From: Oceanobacillus sp. J11TS1 | Lineage (GTDB): Bacteria > Bacillota > Bacilli > Bacillales > Amphibacillaceae | DNA length: 59,792 nt | Direction of reading: 5' to 3' | Assembly: GCF_018333215.1 (NCBI RefSeq) | Contig: NZ_BORO01000023.1 | Location: forward strand, 1-59,792 | In this document: positions 35,540 to 43,812 of the stretch, in pieces | How positions within the stretch are numbered: position 1 is the stretch's first letter | How the letters are laid out: each line of letters opens with the position of its first letter | The notes under the pieces: generated by a model | Seen by the model: the letters and a program-made list of their open reading frames with translations, nothing else | What the model was told of the DNA's origin: nothing | Database searches by the model: none | Made by a program: the position numbers and the translations under genes

Positions 35540-36044
35540 GGAGCGGTTTTCGGATTGGATGGAGCGCTTTCCTCTGATCCTGGAGCGAATTCTGGCTTGG
35601 GTGGAGCGCTTTTTCCCTGTTTTGGAGCGGTTTCCAGATTGGATGGAGCGCTTTCCTCTGATCTTGGAGCGGATCCTGGCTTGGTTGGAGCGCTTTCCTC
35701 TGATCTTGGAGCGAATCCTGGCTTGGGTGGAGCGCTTCCCCCCTGATTCGGAGCAGATTTCAGATTGGGTGGAGCGCTTTCCTCTGATCTTGGAGCGGAT
35801 CCTGGCTTGGGTGGAGCGCTTCCCCCCTGATTCGGAGCGGTTTCCAGATTGGATGGAGCGCTTCCCCTAGTTTGGAGCGGTTTCCAGCTTGATTGGAGCG
35901 CTTCCCCCTAGGGTTGGAGCGGATTTCAGATTGGATGGAGCGCTCTCCTCTGATTCGGAGCGGATTCAGCTTGGGTTGGAGCGCATTTCTCTTTTTTGGA
36001 GCGCTTTCTGCTTTTTCGGAGCGCATCCAGCCTATTTCCGAGCG
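35540..36044 (+). repeat. GGAGCG array B: 25 units, 21-bp period
   Basis: GGAGCG cores start at 35540, 35561, 35582 and on every 21 bp without exception to 35855 (15 steps, one core GGAGCA at 35750). Further cores follow at 35874, 35895, 35916, 35937, 35957, 35978, 35998, 36018 and 36039 with steps of 19-21 bp; the last reads CGAGCG. Recurring units are GGAGCGGTTTCCAGATTGGA, GGAGCGCTTTCCTCTGATCT and GGAGCGGATCCTGGCTTGGG, again roughly alternating. The array fills the gap between the PNP promoter and the telA terminator. Long open frames through it follow from the 7-codon period and are not called as genes. Confidence 0.92.
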
Positions 36045-36071
36045 AGCTCCAGTTTTTTCTAATGTAATGAA

Positions 36072-36112
36072 AAAAGGATTTCTGTATCTTATTCTGATAC
36101 AAAAATCCTTAT
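36072..36112 (-). terminator. Terminator of the xpaC-telA operon
   Basis: AAGGATTTCTGTATC pairs with GATACAAAAATCCTT; on the reverse strand it is followed by TTTTTT. It lies just past the telA stop and at the edge of array B. Confidence 0.85.
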
Positions 36113-36122
36113 TCAGTAGAAA

Positions 36123-37286
36123 TTATTCTTTAAACTCCAACATTTTCTGCTTCAGTTCTTCTTCCATGGTAATTAATTCTTTTTCTGCTTCATTACGTTT
36201 CTTGCGTCCGTCCGATTGAATTTGGAGTGTTTCTTCAATGGTAGACATTAATTTTTCTTGTGTTTGTTTTAATGTGTCAATATCAACCAGACCGCGTTCA
36301 TTTTCCTTTGCTGTTTCAACCGTGTTTTCTTTTAACATGTCAGCATTTTTTAATAATAAATCATTCGTAGTCTTAGAAACTTGCTTTTGTGCTTCCATAG
36401 CATGGCGTTGTCGAAGCAAAGTCAGTGCAATGGCGACTTGGTTTTTCCAAAGAGGAATAGCTGTTAAAACAGATGATTGGATCTTTTCGACAAGTGCTTG
36501 ATTCGTATTTTGAATAAGACGAATTTGCGGGGCACTTTGCATGGTAATTTGTCTGCTTAGCTTAAGATCATGCGTCCGTTTTTCCAGGCGATCCACAAAT
36601 TGCAGCATATCATTAACCTCTTGAACATCCATCTGACTTTGGCTGATTTCTGCTTTTTTACGGAGTTCTGGAATGATTTTATTGTTAATTTCTTCTACCT
36701 TTAACTCCCCAGCTGCAATGTAAATATTTAACGCATCATAGTAATCACGATTAGTAGCAAATAATTTATCCAGCATCTCATTATCAGACAAGAGTAAGTC
36801 CTTATTTCGATCCAAACGGACACTGATGCGGTCAATTTGCGCGCTTGTTTTTTGATAACGGGATAGAACTTCATTTACAGACTTGGATAATTTCCCAAAT
36901 AAACGTGAAAAGAATCCAGTCTTCTCTTGCTGTAGTTCAGAAGGGTCAATACCCTCCAGCTTTTTCATCAGTTCGTTCAGAATAGAACCAATTTGGCTGA
37001 CATCCTGTTTTTGTACGTGCTCTAACATTTCATGAGAGAATTGATGCAGTTTTGCCTGTGCTTCTACACCATATTTCACTAGCGACTGTTGATTGGTTGT
37101 ATCGATTTGCTGCGCTAATTGTTCTGCTTTCTTACGGTGGTCGCTCGAGAGCTTATCAACAAGTCGTGGTGCATCTGCATTTTCTATACGCTGCTCTGAT
37201 TTTTCTGCAGGCACTTCGGTTCTCTCACCGAATGGATTATTTATTAAATCATCAATGGAATCATTGGACTGTTCGTTTGTCGGCAT
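36123..37286 (-). CDS. TelA/YaaN-family toxic anion resistance protein
   Basis: A 387-residue, largely helical cytoplasmic protein of the TelA family, which in other species affects tellurite and some antibiotic resistance. The family pattern is visible: a PFG motif near the N-terminus, KTGFFSRLFGKLSKSVNEVL, QIDRISVRLDRNKDLLLSDNEML in parts, IPLWKNQVAIAL and KTTNDLLLKNADMLKENT. Heptad-like stretches indicate coiled coils. I start it at MPTNEQ, with GGGGGATATTTAT in front; the longer frame overlaps xpaC. It is the second gene after xpaC, as in B. subtilis xpaC-yaaN. Confidence 0.9.
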   Translation of the reverse strand: MPTNEQSNDSIDDLINNPFGERTEVPAEKSEQRIENADAPRLVDKLSSDHRKKAEQLAQQIDTTNQQSLVKYGVEAQAKLHQFSHEMLEHVQKQDVSQIGSILNELMKKLEGIDPSELQQEKTGFFSRLFGKLSKSVNEVLSRYQKTSAQIDRISVRLDRNKDLLLSDNEMLDKLFATNRDYYDALNIYIAAGELKVEEINNKIIPELRKKAEISQSQMDVQEVNDMLQFVDRLEKRTHDLKLSRQITMQSAPQIRLIQNTNQALVEKIQSSVLTAIPLWKNQVAIALTLLRQRHAMEAQKQVSKTTNDLLLKNADMLKENTVETAKENERGLVDIDTLKQTQEKLMSTIEETLQIQSDGRKKRNEAEKELITMEEELKQKMLEFKE

Positions 37287-37299
37287 ATAAATATCCCCC

Positions 37300-37923
37300 T
37301 TATTTTTTGGAACGGCGTAATGTTTGTTTGGCAACATCCAGTTCAAAATCTAATGTTTCTAAATCATCTCTGAGCATCACTTGTAAATCTTTCTTTATTG
37401 TTATACTGAATGCGCTAAGTGTTTGCCTCGTTTCCTTTAACGACTTTTGCATCTCGATGGACGGTGAAGGTTGACTGGAAAGATAAGCATAGCGCTCCGA
37501 CAATTCAACAAGTGAATCTAAATGGTTGTAGAAGAAATTCTCCGCTTGATAGAAACGTAATGGTTCTTTTCTTGCATTGTTATATATTTTTTGTGCAGTT
37601 CTTACGATGGCCAAATTCTCCTTGGCATGCTGTAGCGATCTGACTCTAAATAACGCTTTTTGCATTCGTGTTATCTTACCTCTTGCTTCTTTTAAATTTG
37701 TATCGATAAATTTATACTCTTTTTTGGTTAATCCCTGACTTTTAACAAATCGATAATCTAATATTTGTTTTGTTGCGGCATATGTCAAAACGCCGCCAAT
37801 CGCAGCAAAGAGACTTGTTAATAGTACGGTTTGTCCATATATAAAAAAGCTTACCAGCCATATAACTGTCAGGCTGACAGTACCAACAAAGCTTTGCATT
37901 AAAAATTGCAATATCGCCCTCAT
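37300..37923 (-). CDS. xpaC: XpaC-like membrane protein
   Basis: A 207-residue protein annotated in B. subtilis as XpaC (hydrolysis of the chromogenic substrate X-phos). It has two hydrophobic segments at about residues 10-50 (FVGTVSLTVIWLVSFFIYG and LLTSLFAAIGGVLTYAA) and then a long helical, basic cytoplasmic part with KSQGLTKKEYKFIDTNL and RAQ/ESxR-type helices. The enzymatic activity of the family is doubtful; its pairing with TelA is conserved and suggests a common membrane-stress role. The ATG has AGTGAGGTT in front, and telA starts 13 bases after its stop. Confidence 0.88.
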   Translation of the reverse strand: MRAILQFLMQSFVGTVSLTVIWLVSFFIYGQTVLLTSLFAAIGGVLTYAATKQILDYRFVKSQGLTKKEYKFIDTNLKEARGKITRMQKALFRVRSLQHAKENLAIVRTAQKIYNNARKEPLRFYQAENFFYNHLDSLVELSERYAYLSSQPSPSIEMQKSLKETRQTLSAFSITIKKDLQVMLRDDLETLDFELDVAKQTLRRSKK

Positions 37924-38169
37924 AACCTCACTCCTACGTGATTAATCATTTTAGCCTAAGTGTATTTTTTCTTATACCTTTCTTCTTATTATACTATTAC
38001 GAATGAGTGTTTTAAAAGTTTCATTTCTTTTAATTTAGACCTTCCTTTATCTAAACGTTTGAAAACTATGATAACATAGGAACGAGCGTTCTTTCTTGTG
38101 GATGGTACAATAATTTAAATATTCTATTGATCCAAAACAACAACTTCAATTTCAAGGAGGGTGTTTTTC

Positions 38170-38958
38170 GTGAAAAGAATTGGTATTGATGCAGGTGGCT
38201 CATTAATAAAAATAGCTTATGAAGAAAACGGTAAGCTTCGGTTGAAAACATTTCCTGCCAAGCAAATCAATGAGGTCATTTCATGGTTGAGGATGATTGC
38301 CCCTGAAGCAGTTCTTCACGTGACCGGCGGCAGAGCCGAAAGCATAAAAGGTAACAAACCGGTTTCTATTTTCAAGGAATTTAAATGTGTGATTGAAGGA
38401 ACAAAGTACTTGCTTATGGAGGAAAAAAAGCTGCTCAAAACAGATTACCTATTAGTGAATATTGGGACAGGCACCTCTTTTTTTTATAAGAATAAACGTT
38501 TATCCGGAACAGGGGTTGGAGGCGGACTGTTTACAGGCCTTGGAGCAATTATCGCAAATACGTCCGATTATCATACGCTGGTAGATATGGCTGCAAAAGG
38601 AGATCGAACCAACAGCGATTTGATGGTTTCGGATATTTATCAATTTAGTCATTCTCCTATCGAAGCTTCTTTAACGGCTGCGAATTTTGGAAAAGATCAG
38701 CTGGATCCATCTGTGTCCCCAGAAGACCAACTGGCAGCATTAACACAGCTCATTGGAGAAAGCCTTGTCTTGCTTTCCAGTTTAACCGCAAAATCAATGG
38801 AAACAAAAGAAATTGTCATGATTGGTGGAGCTTTAACCGGTAATCCGCTCCTAAAACAGGTCATTGCTTCTTTTGAAAGCATGTTTGATTATAATTTGAC
38901 CTTTTTAGAAAAAGGAAGCCACGCAGGTGCTATTGGCGCCTTGTACTACGCTGAATAG
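38170..38958 (+). CDS. coaW: Type II pantothenate kinase CoaW
   Basis: Phosphorylates pantothenate, the first step of coenzyme A synthesis. The 262-residue protein belongs to the staphylococcal-type II kinases of the ASKHA fold: GIDAGGSLIKIAY (phosphate 1) at the start, VTGG, VNIGTGTSFF (phosphate 2), GTGVGGGLFTGLG and MIGGALTGNPLL. The length is as expected. The start is a GTG with AAGGAGG nine bases upstream; three codons before it are not plausible. The lipoprotein gene follows 32 bases on and may be co-transcribed. Confidence 0.93.
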   Translation: MKRIGIDAGGSLIKIAYEENGKLRLKTFPAKQINEVISWLRMIAPEAVLHVTGGRAESIKGNKPVSIFKEFKCVIEGTKYLLMEEKKLLKTDYLLVNIGTGTSFFYKNKRLSGTGVGGGLFTGLGAIIANTSDYHTLVDMAAKGDRTNSDLMVSDIYQFSHSPIEASLTAANFGKDQLDPSVSPEDQLAALTQLIGESLVLLSSLTAKSMETKEIVMIGGALTGNPLLKQVIASFESMFDYNLTFLEKGSHAGAIGALYYAE

Positions 38959-38990
38959 CGCCAAGAATGAAAGGATAAGGAGAATAAAGT

Positions 38991-40142
38991 TTGAAAAGGA
39001 TTGTTTATTTTAGTTTTATCATTATTTTTGTATTGGCAGGCTGTCATGCAGGGTCAGATACTGCACAATCAGCTATCGTCGACGGAGCTTTTAAAGCGCA
39101 TTTTATTGATGTAGGTCAAGGAGATTCCACTTTATTCACATTGGAGGATGAAGAGGAAGAGGCGGTCATCCTTTTTGACACAGGAGACTGGCAAGGAAAT
39201 GAGGTCGTTCCCTATTTAGAAAGCCAAGGCGTTACATCCATTGATTTAGTTATTATCAGTCACCCGGATGCCGACCATATCGGCCAGCTTTCTAACGTAA
39301 TGGAGCATTTCCGTGTGAATGAAGTATGGATGTCCGGAAATGAAAGTACATCGAATACGTACCAAAAGGCGATGGAGGATATCTTATCTCAGGATATCGC
39401 TTATCATGAACCGCGTACAGGGGAAGAATATGAATTAGGGCCAATTGAATTGGAAGTGTTATACCCTGGGGACATTTCTGGTAAAGTGAATGAAGAATCC
39501 ATTGGCATTCGCCTAGCTTATAACCAAATTTCTTTTATTCTGACTGGAGACGCGGGTGTAAAAGAAGAAAAAGAAATAATAGAAACTTCCTCTCTGGGCA
39601 GCACTTTCTTACATTTAGGGCACCATGGTTCTAAGACATCAACGGACCCTGCCTTTTTAGATGCTGTTCATCCAGAAATTGCCGTGTATAGTGCAGGAGA
39701 GGATAATTCCTATGGGCATCCCAGTCCAGAGGTCATTGAGTTATTAGATGAAAAAAATATTGACTGGTTTGGAACTGACATAGACGGGACCATTGTTGTT
39801 ACCACAGATGGGGAGAAATACGCCATTGAAACAGAGATGAGTGAGGAGCTTACTGCTTCTGATAAAAAATCCTCCGACGAAGTGAAACAGCGTTCAGCAG
39901 AAGCGAAAGATCAAGAGCGTTCTGCTGCTACAAATGAAGAAAAGAAAGACGCTCACTGCATTGATATTAACAACGCTTCGAAAGAACAATTAACAAAGAT
40001 TATCCATATCGGCGATGACCGAGCAAATCAAATAATAGATAAACGCCCATTTGACAGTTTGGATGAACTGGGAGTAATAGACGGTTTAGGTCCAAGCCGG
40101 ATTGCAGATATAAAGTCCGAAGATCTGATTTGTGATTTTTAA
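38991..40142 (+). CDS. Secreted MBL-fold lipoprotein with helix-hairpin-helix domain (ComEC/ComEA-like)
   Basis: A 383-residue lipoprotein: a signal peptide with IIIFVLAGC (Cys18 lipidated), then an MBL domain like the C-terminal hydrolase part of ComEC (FIDVGQGDSTLF, SHPDADHIGQ, LTGDAG, LGHHGSKTS, GHPSPEV), a charged linker of about residues 285-325, and a C-terminal helix-hairpin-helix pair like ComEA (DINNASKEQLTKI, LDELGVIDGLGPSRI). It may be a cell-surface nuclease or DNA-binding hydrolase. The start is a TTG with AAGGAGAATAAAG in front. DUF3006 follows 15 bases on. Confidence 0.9.
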   Translation: MKRIVYFSFIIIFVLAGCHAGSDTAQSAIVDGAFKAHFIDVGQGDSTLFTLEDEEEEAVILFDTGDWQGNEVVPYLESQGVTSIDLVIISHPDADHIGQLSNVMEHFRVNEVWMSGNESTSNTYQKAMEDILSQDIAYHEPRTGEEYELGPIELEVLYPGDISGKVNEESIGIRLAYNQISFILTGDAGVKEEKEIIETSSLGSTFLHLGHHGSKTSTDPAFLDAVHPEIAVYSAGEDNSYGHPSPEVIELLDEKNIDWFGTDIDGTIVVTTDGEKYAIETEMSEELTASDKKSSDEVKQRSAEAKDQERSAATNEEKKDAHCIDINNASKEQLTKIIHIGDDRANQIIDKRPFDSLDELGVIDGLGPSRIADIKSEDLICDF

Positions 40143-40157
40143 AGGAGTTGGCAAGCG

Positions 40158-40424
40158 ATGAAAGGAATTATCGATCGTTTTGAAGGAGATTTAGCTGTTA
40201 TTTTAATCGAATCTGAAAATCGGGAAATTCATGTTCCAATCCGTGAACTTCCAGATGAATGTAAGGTGAAATCTGCCGTAAATATTGATGAATCAACAGA
40301 AAACGTAAATCCAGTGATCACACATGATGCCAAGACAAGTGTGAAGAAAACACAAAGATCCACTAATCTTCGAGAAACATTATTGAATCAGAAAAAGAAT
40401 AGTAGGTTGAAAAGACGAAAATAG
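40158..40424 (+). CDS. DUF3006-family small protein
   Basis: An 88-residue protein with KGIIDRFEGDLAVILIE and IHVPIRELPDE, the DUF3006 pattern (a small beta domain), and a very basic tail (NSRLKRRK). DUF3006 genes commonly follow MBL-fold ComEC-like lipoproteins, as here, with a 15-base gap and AAAGGAGTTGGCAAGC ribosome binding site. The function is unknown. Confidence 0.8.
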   Translation: MKGIIDRFEGDLAVILIESENREIHVPIRELPDECKVKSAVNIDESTENVNPVITHDAKTSVKKTQRSTNLRETLLNQKKNSRLKRRK

Positions 40425-40466
40425 TTATGACAGATGACTTTCAATTTTAATGTATTAAAATAAAAG

Positions 40467-40512
40467 AAAAGGCAGCGTGCCCAACGAAGTGTATGGGCTC
40501 CCTGCCTTTTTT
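40467..40512. terminator. Terminator between the DUF3006 and pdxT genes
   Basis: AAAAGGCAG pairs with CTGCCTTTT with an inner GCCCA/TGGGC stem; T runs on both strands allow use by both convergent transcripts. Confidence 0.9.
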
Positions 40513-40513
40513 A

Positions 40514-41122
40514 TCAAATCGGTAATGCAGTTTTCTCTTCCACCATCGAAAGAAATAAATCTAAAAATCGATTATCGTCCGTTAATTCTGGATGAAAAGC
40601 CGCTACGAGTAGATTATCCTCTCTTGCAGCCACAATTTTATCATCATATGTAGCTAAAATTTCTACATTTTCCCCTACGGATTCAATATAAGGAGCACGA
40701 ATAAAAACCGCTGGATAAGGTTCTTCCATACCTTTTACATCTAAATCTGCTTCAAAGCTATCCTTTTGTCTGCCAAATCCGTTTCTCTGCACCTGTATAT
40801 TCATCAGCTGTAATTTTGTCGTATCCTTCGTTTCTGCTTCTGCCTGGTCTTTCCCAAGGAGAACAAGACCTGCACACGTTCCAAAAATCGGCTTTTTTCG
40901 TTGTGCAAATTGCTGAATCGCTTCAATAAGGTCATTTTTCTTCATCAAACGCCAAATTGCAGTACTTTCCCCGCCCGGAATAATCAATGCATCTACATTG
41001 TCCAATGTTTCTTTATTTTTAATAAGAATTGGCTCATGTCCTACATCATGCAGATGACGAGCATGTTCTTCCGTTGCACCTTGCATGCTAAGAATTCCGA
41101 CTCTATAGTTGTTCTCACTCAT
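40514..41122 (-). CDS. pdxT: Pyridoxal 5'-phosphate synthase glutaminase subunit PdxT
   Basis: Releases ammonia from glutamine and feeds it to PdxS. The 202-residue class I glutaminase has PGGESTA, the nucleophile in GTCAGLVLLG and the HPEL pair that supplies His and Glu. I start it at MSENNYRV, with GGAGAGAGGGAAAAGC in front; an earlier ATG is seven codons upstream. It follows pdxS by about 40 bases in one operon. A terminator closes the operon. Confidence 0.95.
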   Translation of the reverse strand: MSENNYRVGILSMQGATEEHARHLHDVGHEPILIKNKETLDNVDALIIPGGESTAIWRLMKKNDLIEAIQQFAQRKKPIFGTCAGLVLLGKDQAEAETKDTTKLQLMNIQVQRNGFGRQKDSFEADLDVKGMEEPYPAVFIRAPYIESVGENVEILATYDDKIVAAREDNLLVAAFHPELTDDNRFLDLFLSMVEEKTALPI

Positions 41123-41163
41123 GCTTTTCCCTCTCTCCTTCATCTTTCAACAAGACTTAAAAC

Positions 41164-42054
41164 TTAAAAACTGCGCTCTTGCATTCTTTCTTCGGCTCTT
41201 AATGTTTTTATATCGATCCCTTTCATCGCTTCCCCTAAGCCCTTAGAAAGCTCACCAATTTTTTGGTAGTCTTGATAATAGGTTGTTGCTTCCACAATGG
41301 AACGAGCAAATTTAGCAGGGTTATTCGATTTAAAAATACCAGATCCGACAAAAACACCATCTGCACCAAGCTCCATCATAAGGGCTGCATCTGCTGGCGT
41401 TGCAACTCCACCTGCCGCAAAGTTTACAACTGGTAATCTGCCTTCTTCTTTAATTTGTAATAAAATTTCAAAAGGAGCACCAAGATTTTTAGCTTCTGTC
41501 ATTAACTCATCTTCGTTCATATGCACGATTCTTCTTACCTGCGACTGTACTTCACGTAAATGACGAACCGCTTCGACAATATTTCCTGTACCCGGTTCTC
41601 CTTTTGTACGCAGCATCGATGCACCCTCTCCAATTCGGCGGGCCGCCTCTCCTAAATCACGGCAACCACATACAAACGGCACAGTGAATGGTTTTTTGTC
41701 CAAATGATATAAGTCATCAGCTGGTGTAAGAACTTCACTTTCGTCGATATAGTCTACCCCTAATGATTCCAGTACACGCGCTTCAACAATATGGCCAATA
41801 CGAACTTTTGCCATTACGGGTATCGATACAGCTTCCATCACTTCTTCCACAATGCTTACATCTGCCATTCTTGCAACACCGCCAGCTGCACGAATATCAG
41901 ATGGAACTTTTTCTAATGCCATTACTGCAACCGCACCGGCTTCTTCTGCAATTTTTGCTTGTTCCTTATTCACAACGTCCATAATGACGCCGCCTTTTTG
42001 CATTTGCGCCATTCCTCTTTTTACACGGTCTGTACCTGTTAATCGATCTGTCAT
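41164..42054 (-). CDS. pdxS: Pyridoxal 5'-phosphate synthase PdxS
   Basis: Builds PLP from ribose 5-phosphate, glyceraldehyde 3-phosphate and ammonia. The 296-residue TIM barrel is highly conserved: [33 protein letters not shown], the active-site [11 protein letters not shown] region, [17 protein letters not shown] and [27 protein letters not shown]. It is the first gene of pdxST and divergent from pdxR, so it is expected to be PdxR-controlled. Confidence 0.97.
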   Translation of the reverse strand: MTDRLTGTDRVKRGMAQMQKGGVIMDVVNKEQAKIAEEAGAVAVMALEKVPSDIRAAGGVARMADVSIVEEVMEAVSIPVMAKVRIGHIVEARVLESLGVDYIDESEVLTPADDLYHLDKKPFTVPFVCGCRDLGEAARRIGEGASMLRTKGEPGTGNIVEAVRHLREVQSQVRRIVHMNEDELMTEAKNLGAPFEILLQIKEEGRLPVVNFAAGGVATPADAALMMELGADGVFVGSGIFKSNNPAKFARSIVEATTYYQDYQKIGELSKGLGEAMKGIDIKTLRAEERMQERSF

Positions 42055-42171
42055 GTTATTTTCCCCCTAGATTATTCTTTCTTTTTTTATTATTATAAAA
42101 ATGATATGACATGAATAAAAGTGCCAATTTTATATATTTTAATGAGGTCAGTTATTAAATGGAGGAAAACA

Positions 42172-43569
42172 ATGGATTTATTATCAGTTCACTTAGATAA
42201 GACAATAGATACACCTTTGTATGAACAGCTTTATGAATTTATTAAACAGGAAATTGTGCAGGAGCGGCTTCCTTATGGGCAAAAATTGCCTTCAAAACGA
42301 AAGCTCGCTAACCACTTAGAAGTAAGTCAAAATACAGTAGAAACAGCTTTTGAACAGCTTGTTGCAGAAGGCTACATTGCATCTCAGCCAAGAAAAGGAT
42401 TTTATGTACTGGCACATGGTGATTTAGAATTTGTTGAGCATCCTAGAAAAAAGGAAATTTCTAGACCTGAGGAAGCTTCGTCCGTTTTATTTGATTTTTC
42501 TCCAAGTAAAATTGATACCGAGGCATTTCCTTTTCCGCTGTGGAGGCGGTTAAACAGACAAGTCATTGATGAATCAAATCACGATTTACTGCTTCTTGGC
42601 GATGCGCAAGGAGATAGAGAACTGCGGCAGGCTATCGCGCACTATGTGTATCATGCACGGGGAATTGACTGTGACCCAGATACGATTGTCGTAGGGGCAG
42701 GGATTGAAGTCTTAATGCAGCAGCTTCTATCCTTACTTCCCAGCTCTACCATATTTGGAATTGAAGATCCTGGTTATCAATTAATGGTTAAATTAATTCG
42801 GCATTTCGGTTTTTCAGGCCACCCATTAGATATGAATGAAGAAGGAATTTCCATTGAAGCAGTCCGACACTTAAGCCCTGATTATATTTACGTAACGCCG
42901 TCCAATCATTTCCCTTACGGAACGGTGACTTCCATCAACCGGCGTAATCAGCTTTTACAATGGGCAAATGAAACAGAGAATCGCTATATTATTGAGGATG
43001 ACTATGATAGTGAATTTCGCTATGTGGGAAAAACCATCCCTCCGTTGAAAAAAATGGATTTCAATGATCGGGTTATCTATCTGGGCTCCTTTTCCAAATC
43101 ATTAATTCCTTCTTTACGAATCAGCTATATGATTTTACCGAAGAAATTACTAGCACAGTACAGGGAGAGACTTACTTTTCATCATTCCACGGTGTCACGG
43201 ATTGATCAGCATGTGCTGGCACGCTTTATTCAGGAAGGACACTTTGAAAAGCATTTAAATCGAATGCGAAAAATATACAGAAAGAAATTTGAGTTTGTAT
43301 ATCAGCTATTTGAAGCTTATAAACCCTCCATTCAACTTTTAGGAGAACAATCTGGATTGCATGTTGTTTGCGAGGTGCGAAACGGGGGTACAGAAGAAGA
43401 AATACTCCAACGAGCCAAGCAGCAAAGAATCAAGCTTTATCCAATTTCCTATTATGCCTCTAAAAATGCGGTTGTCACGCATCCTCAATTTGTTATTGGC
43501 TTTGCGGGAATTGAAGAAAAAAAGCTGGAAGAAGCAGTCCAATATATCATTCATATCTGTCAGAAGTGA
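42172..43569 (+). CDS. pdxR: PdxR-type MocR regulator of vitamin B6 synthesis
   Basis: A 465-residue transcription factor with an N-terminal GntR-type winged helix (QKLPSKRKLANHLEVSQNTVETAFEQL) and a C-terminal fold-type I aminotransferase-like domain that binds PLP; SFSKSLIPSLRISY contains the PLP lysine. PLP sensing controls pdxST in several Gram-positive species. The ATG of MDLLSVH has GGAGGAAAACA in front; an upstream ATG in frame at 42121 lacks one. It is divergent from pdxST with a 117-bp shared intergenic region, which fits a local regulator. Confidence 0.9.
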   Translation: MDLLSVHLDKTIDTPLYEQLYEFIKQEIVQERLPYGQKLPSKRKLANHLEVSQNTVETAFEQLVAEGYIASQPRKGFYVLAHGDLEFVEHPRKKEISRPEEASSVLFDFSPSKIDTEAFPFPLWRRLNRQVIDESNHDLLLLGDAQGDRELRQAIAHYVYHARGIDCDPDTIVVGAGIEVLMQQLLSLLPSSTIFGIEDPGYQLMVKLIRHFGFSGHPLDMNEEGISIEAVRHLSPDYIYVTPSNHFPYGTVTSINRRNQLLQWANETENRYIIEDDYDSEFRYVGKTIPPLKKMDFNDRVIYLGSFSKSLIPSLRISYMILPKKLLAQYRERLTFHHSTVSRIDQHVLARFIQEGHFEKHLNRMRKIYRKKFEFVYQLFEAYKPSIQLLGEQSGLHVVCEVRNGGTEEEILQRAKQQRIKLYPISYYASKNAVVTHPQFVIGFAGIEEKKLEEAVQYIIHICQK

Positions 43570-43717
43570 TTTTATGCTATAATAAATTATTCTCTATAAA
43601 AATAGAGTACTATTTTAGGTTCATATTCTTTCCTGCTTGCTCTAATGGTATTTAGTCTGTTTCTATCAGAATCAGTATATTTATTATATTATCTAACACG
43701 TATGGTAATGACATACA

Positions 43718-43756
43718 TTAGCGGAGACGGTCGCTAATAGCATAACGACCTCCGCT
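43718..43756 (+). promoter_or_regulatory. Alternative-hairpin leader of the alanine symporter gene
   Basis: TTAGCG (43718-43723) can pair with CGCTAA (43732-43737), or the overlapping AGCGGA (43720-43725) and GGTCG (43729-43733) can pair with TCCGCT (43751-43756) and CGACC (43746-43750). The two folds exclude each other. It lies about 55 bases before the ATG and is not a glycine riboswitch by motif. A switch or an operator are both possible. Confidence 0.4.
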
Positions 43757-43812
43757 TCAACTGCCATAGATTTTGGTGAAGAGCCTTTATTTTAATGAAA
43801 AGGATGGATTTT

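Noticed and set aside
35472-36026. Long open frames through array B on both strands
   Set aside because: The 21-bp period equals seven codons, so frames stay open as repeats; no ribosome binding site, low-complexity peptides, and frames open on both strands.
35540-36044. CRISPR array
   Set aside because: The conserved core is only six bases, the spacing is 21 bp, the spacers are themselves repeated and no cas genes are present.
43570-43812. Glycine riboswitch before the symporter
   Set aside because: The conserved core sequences were not found, only a hairpin pair.
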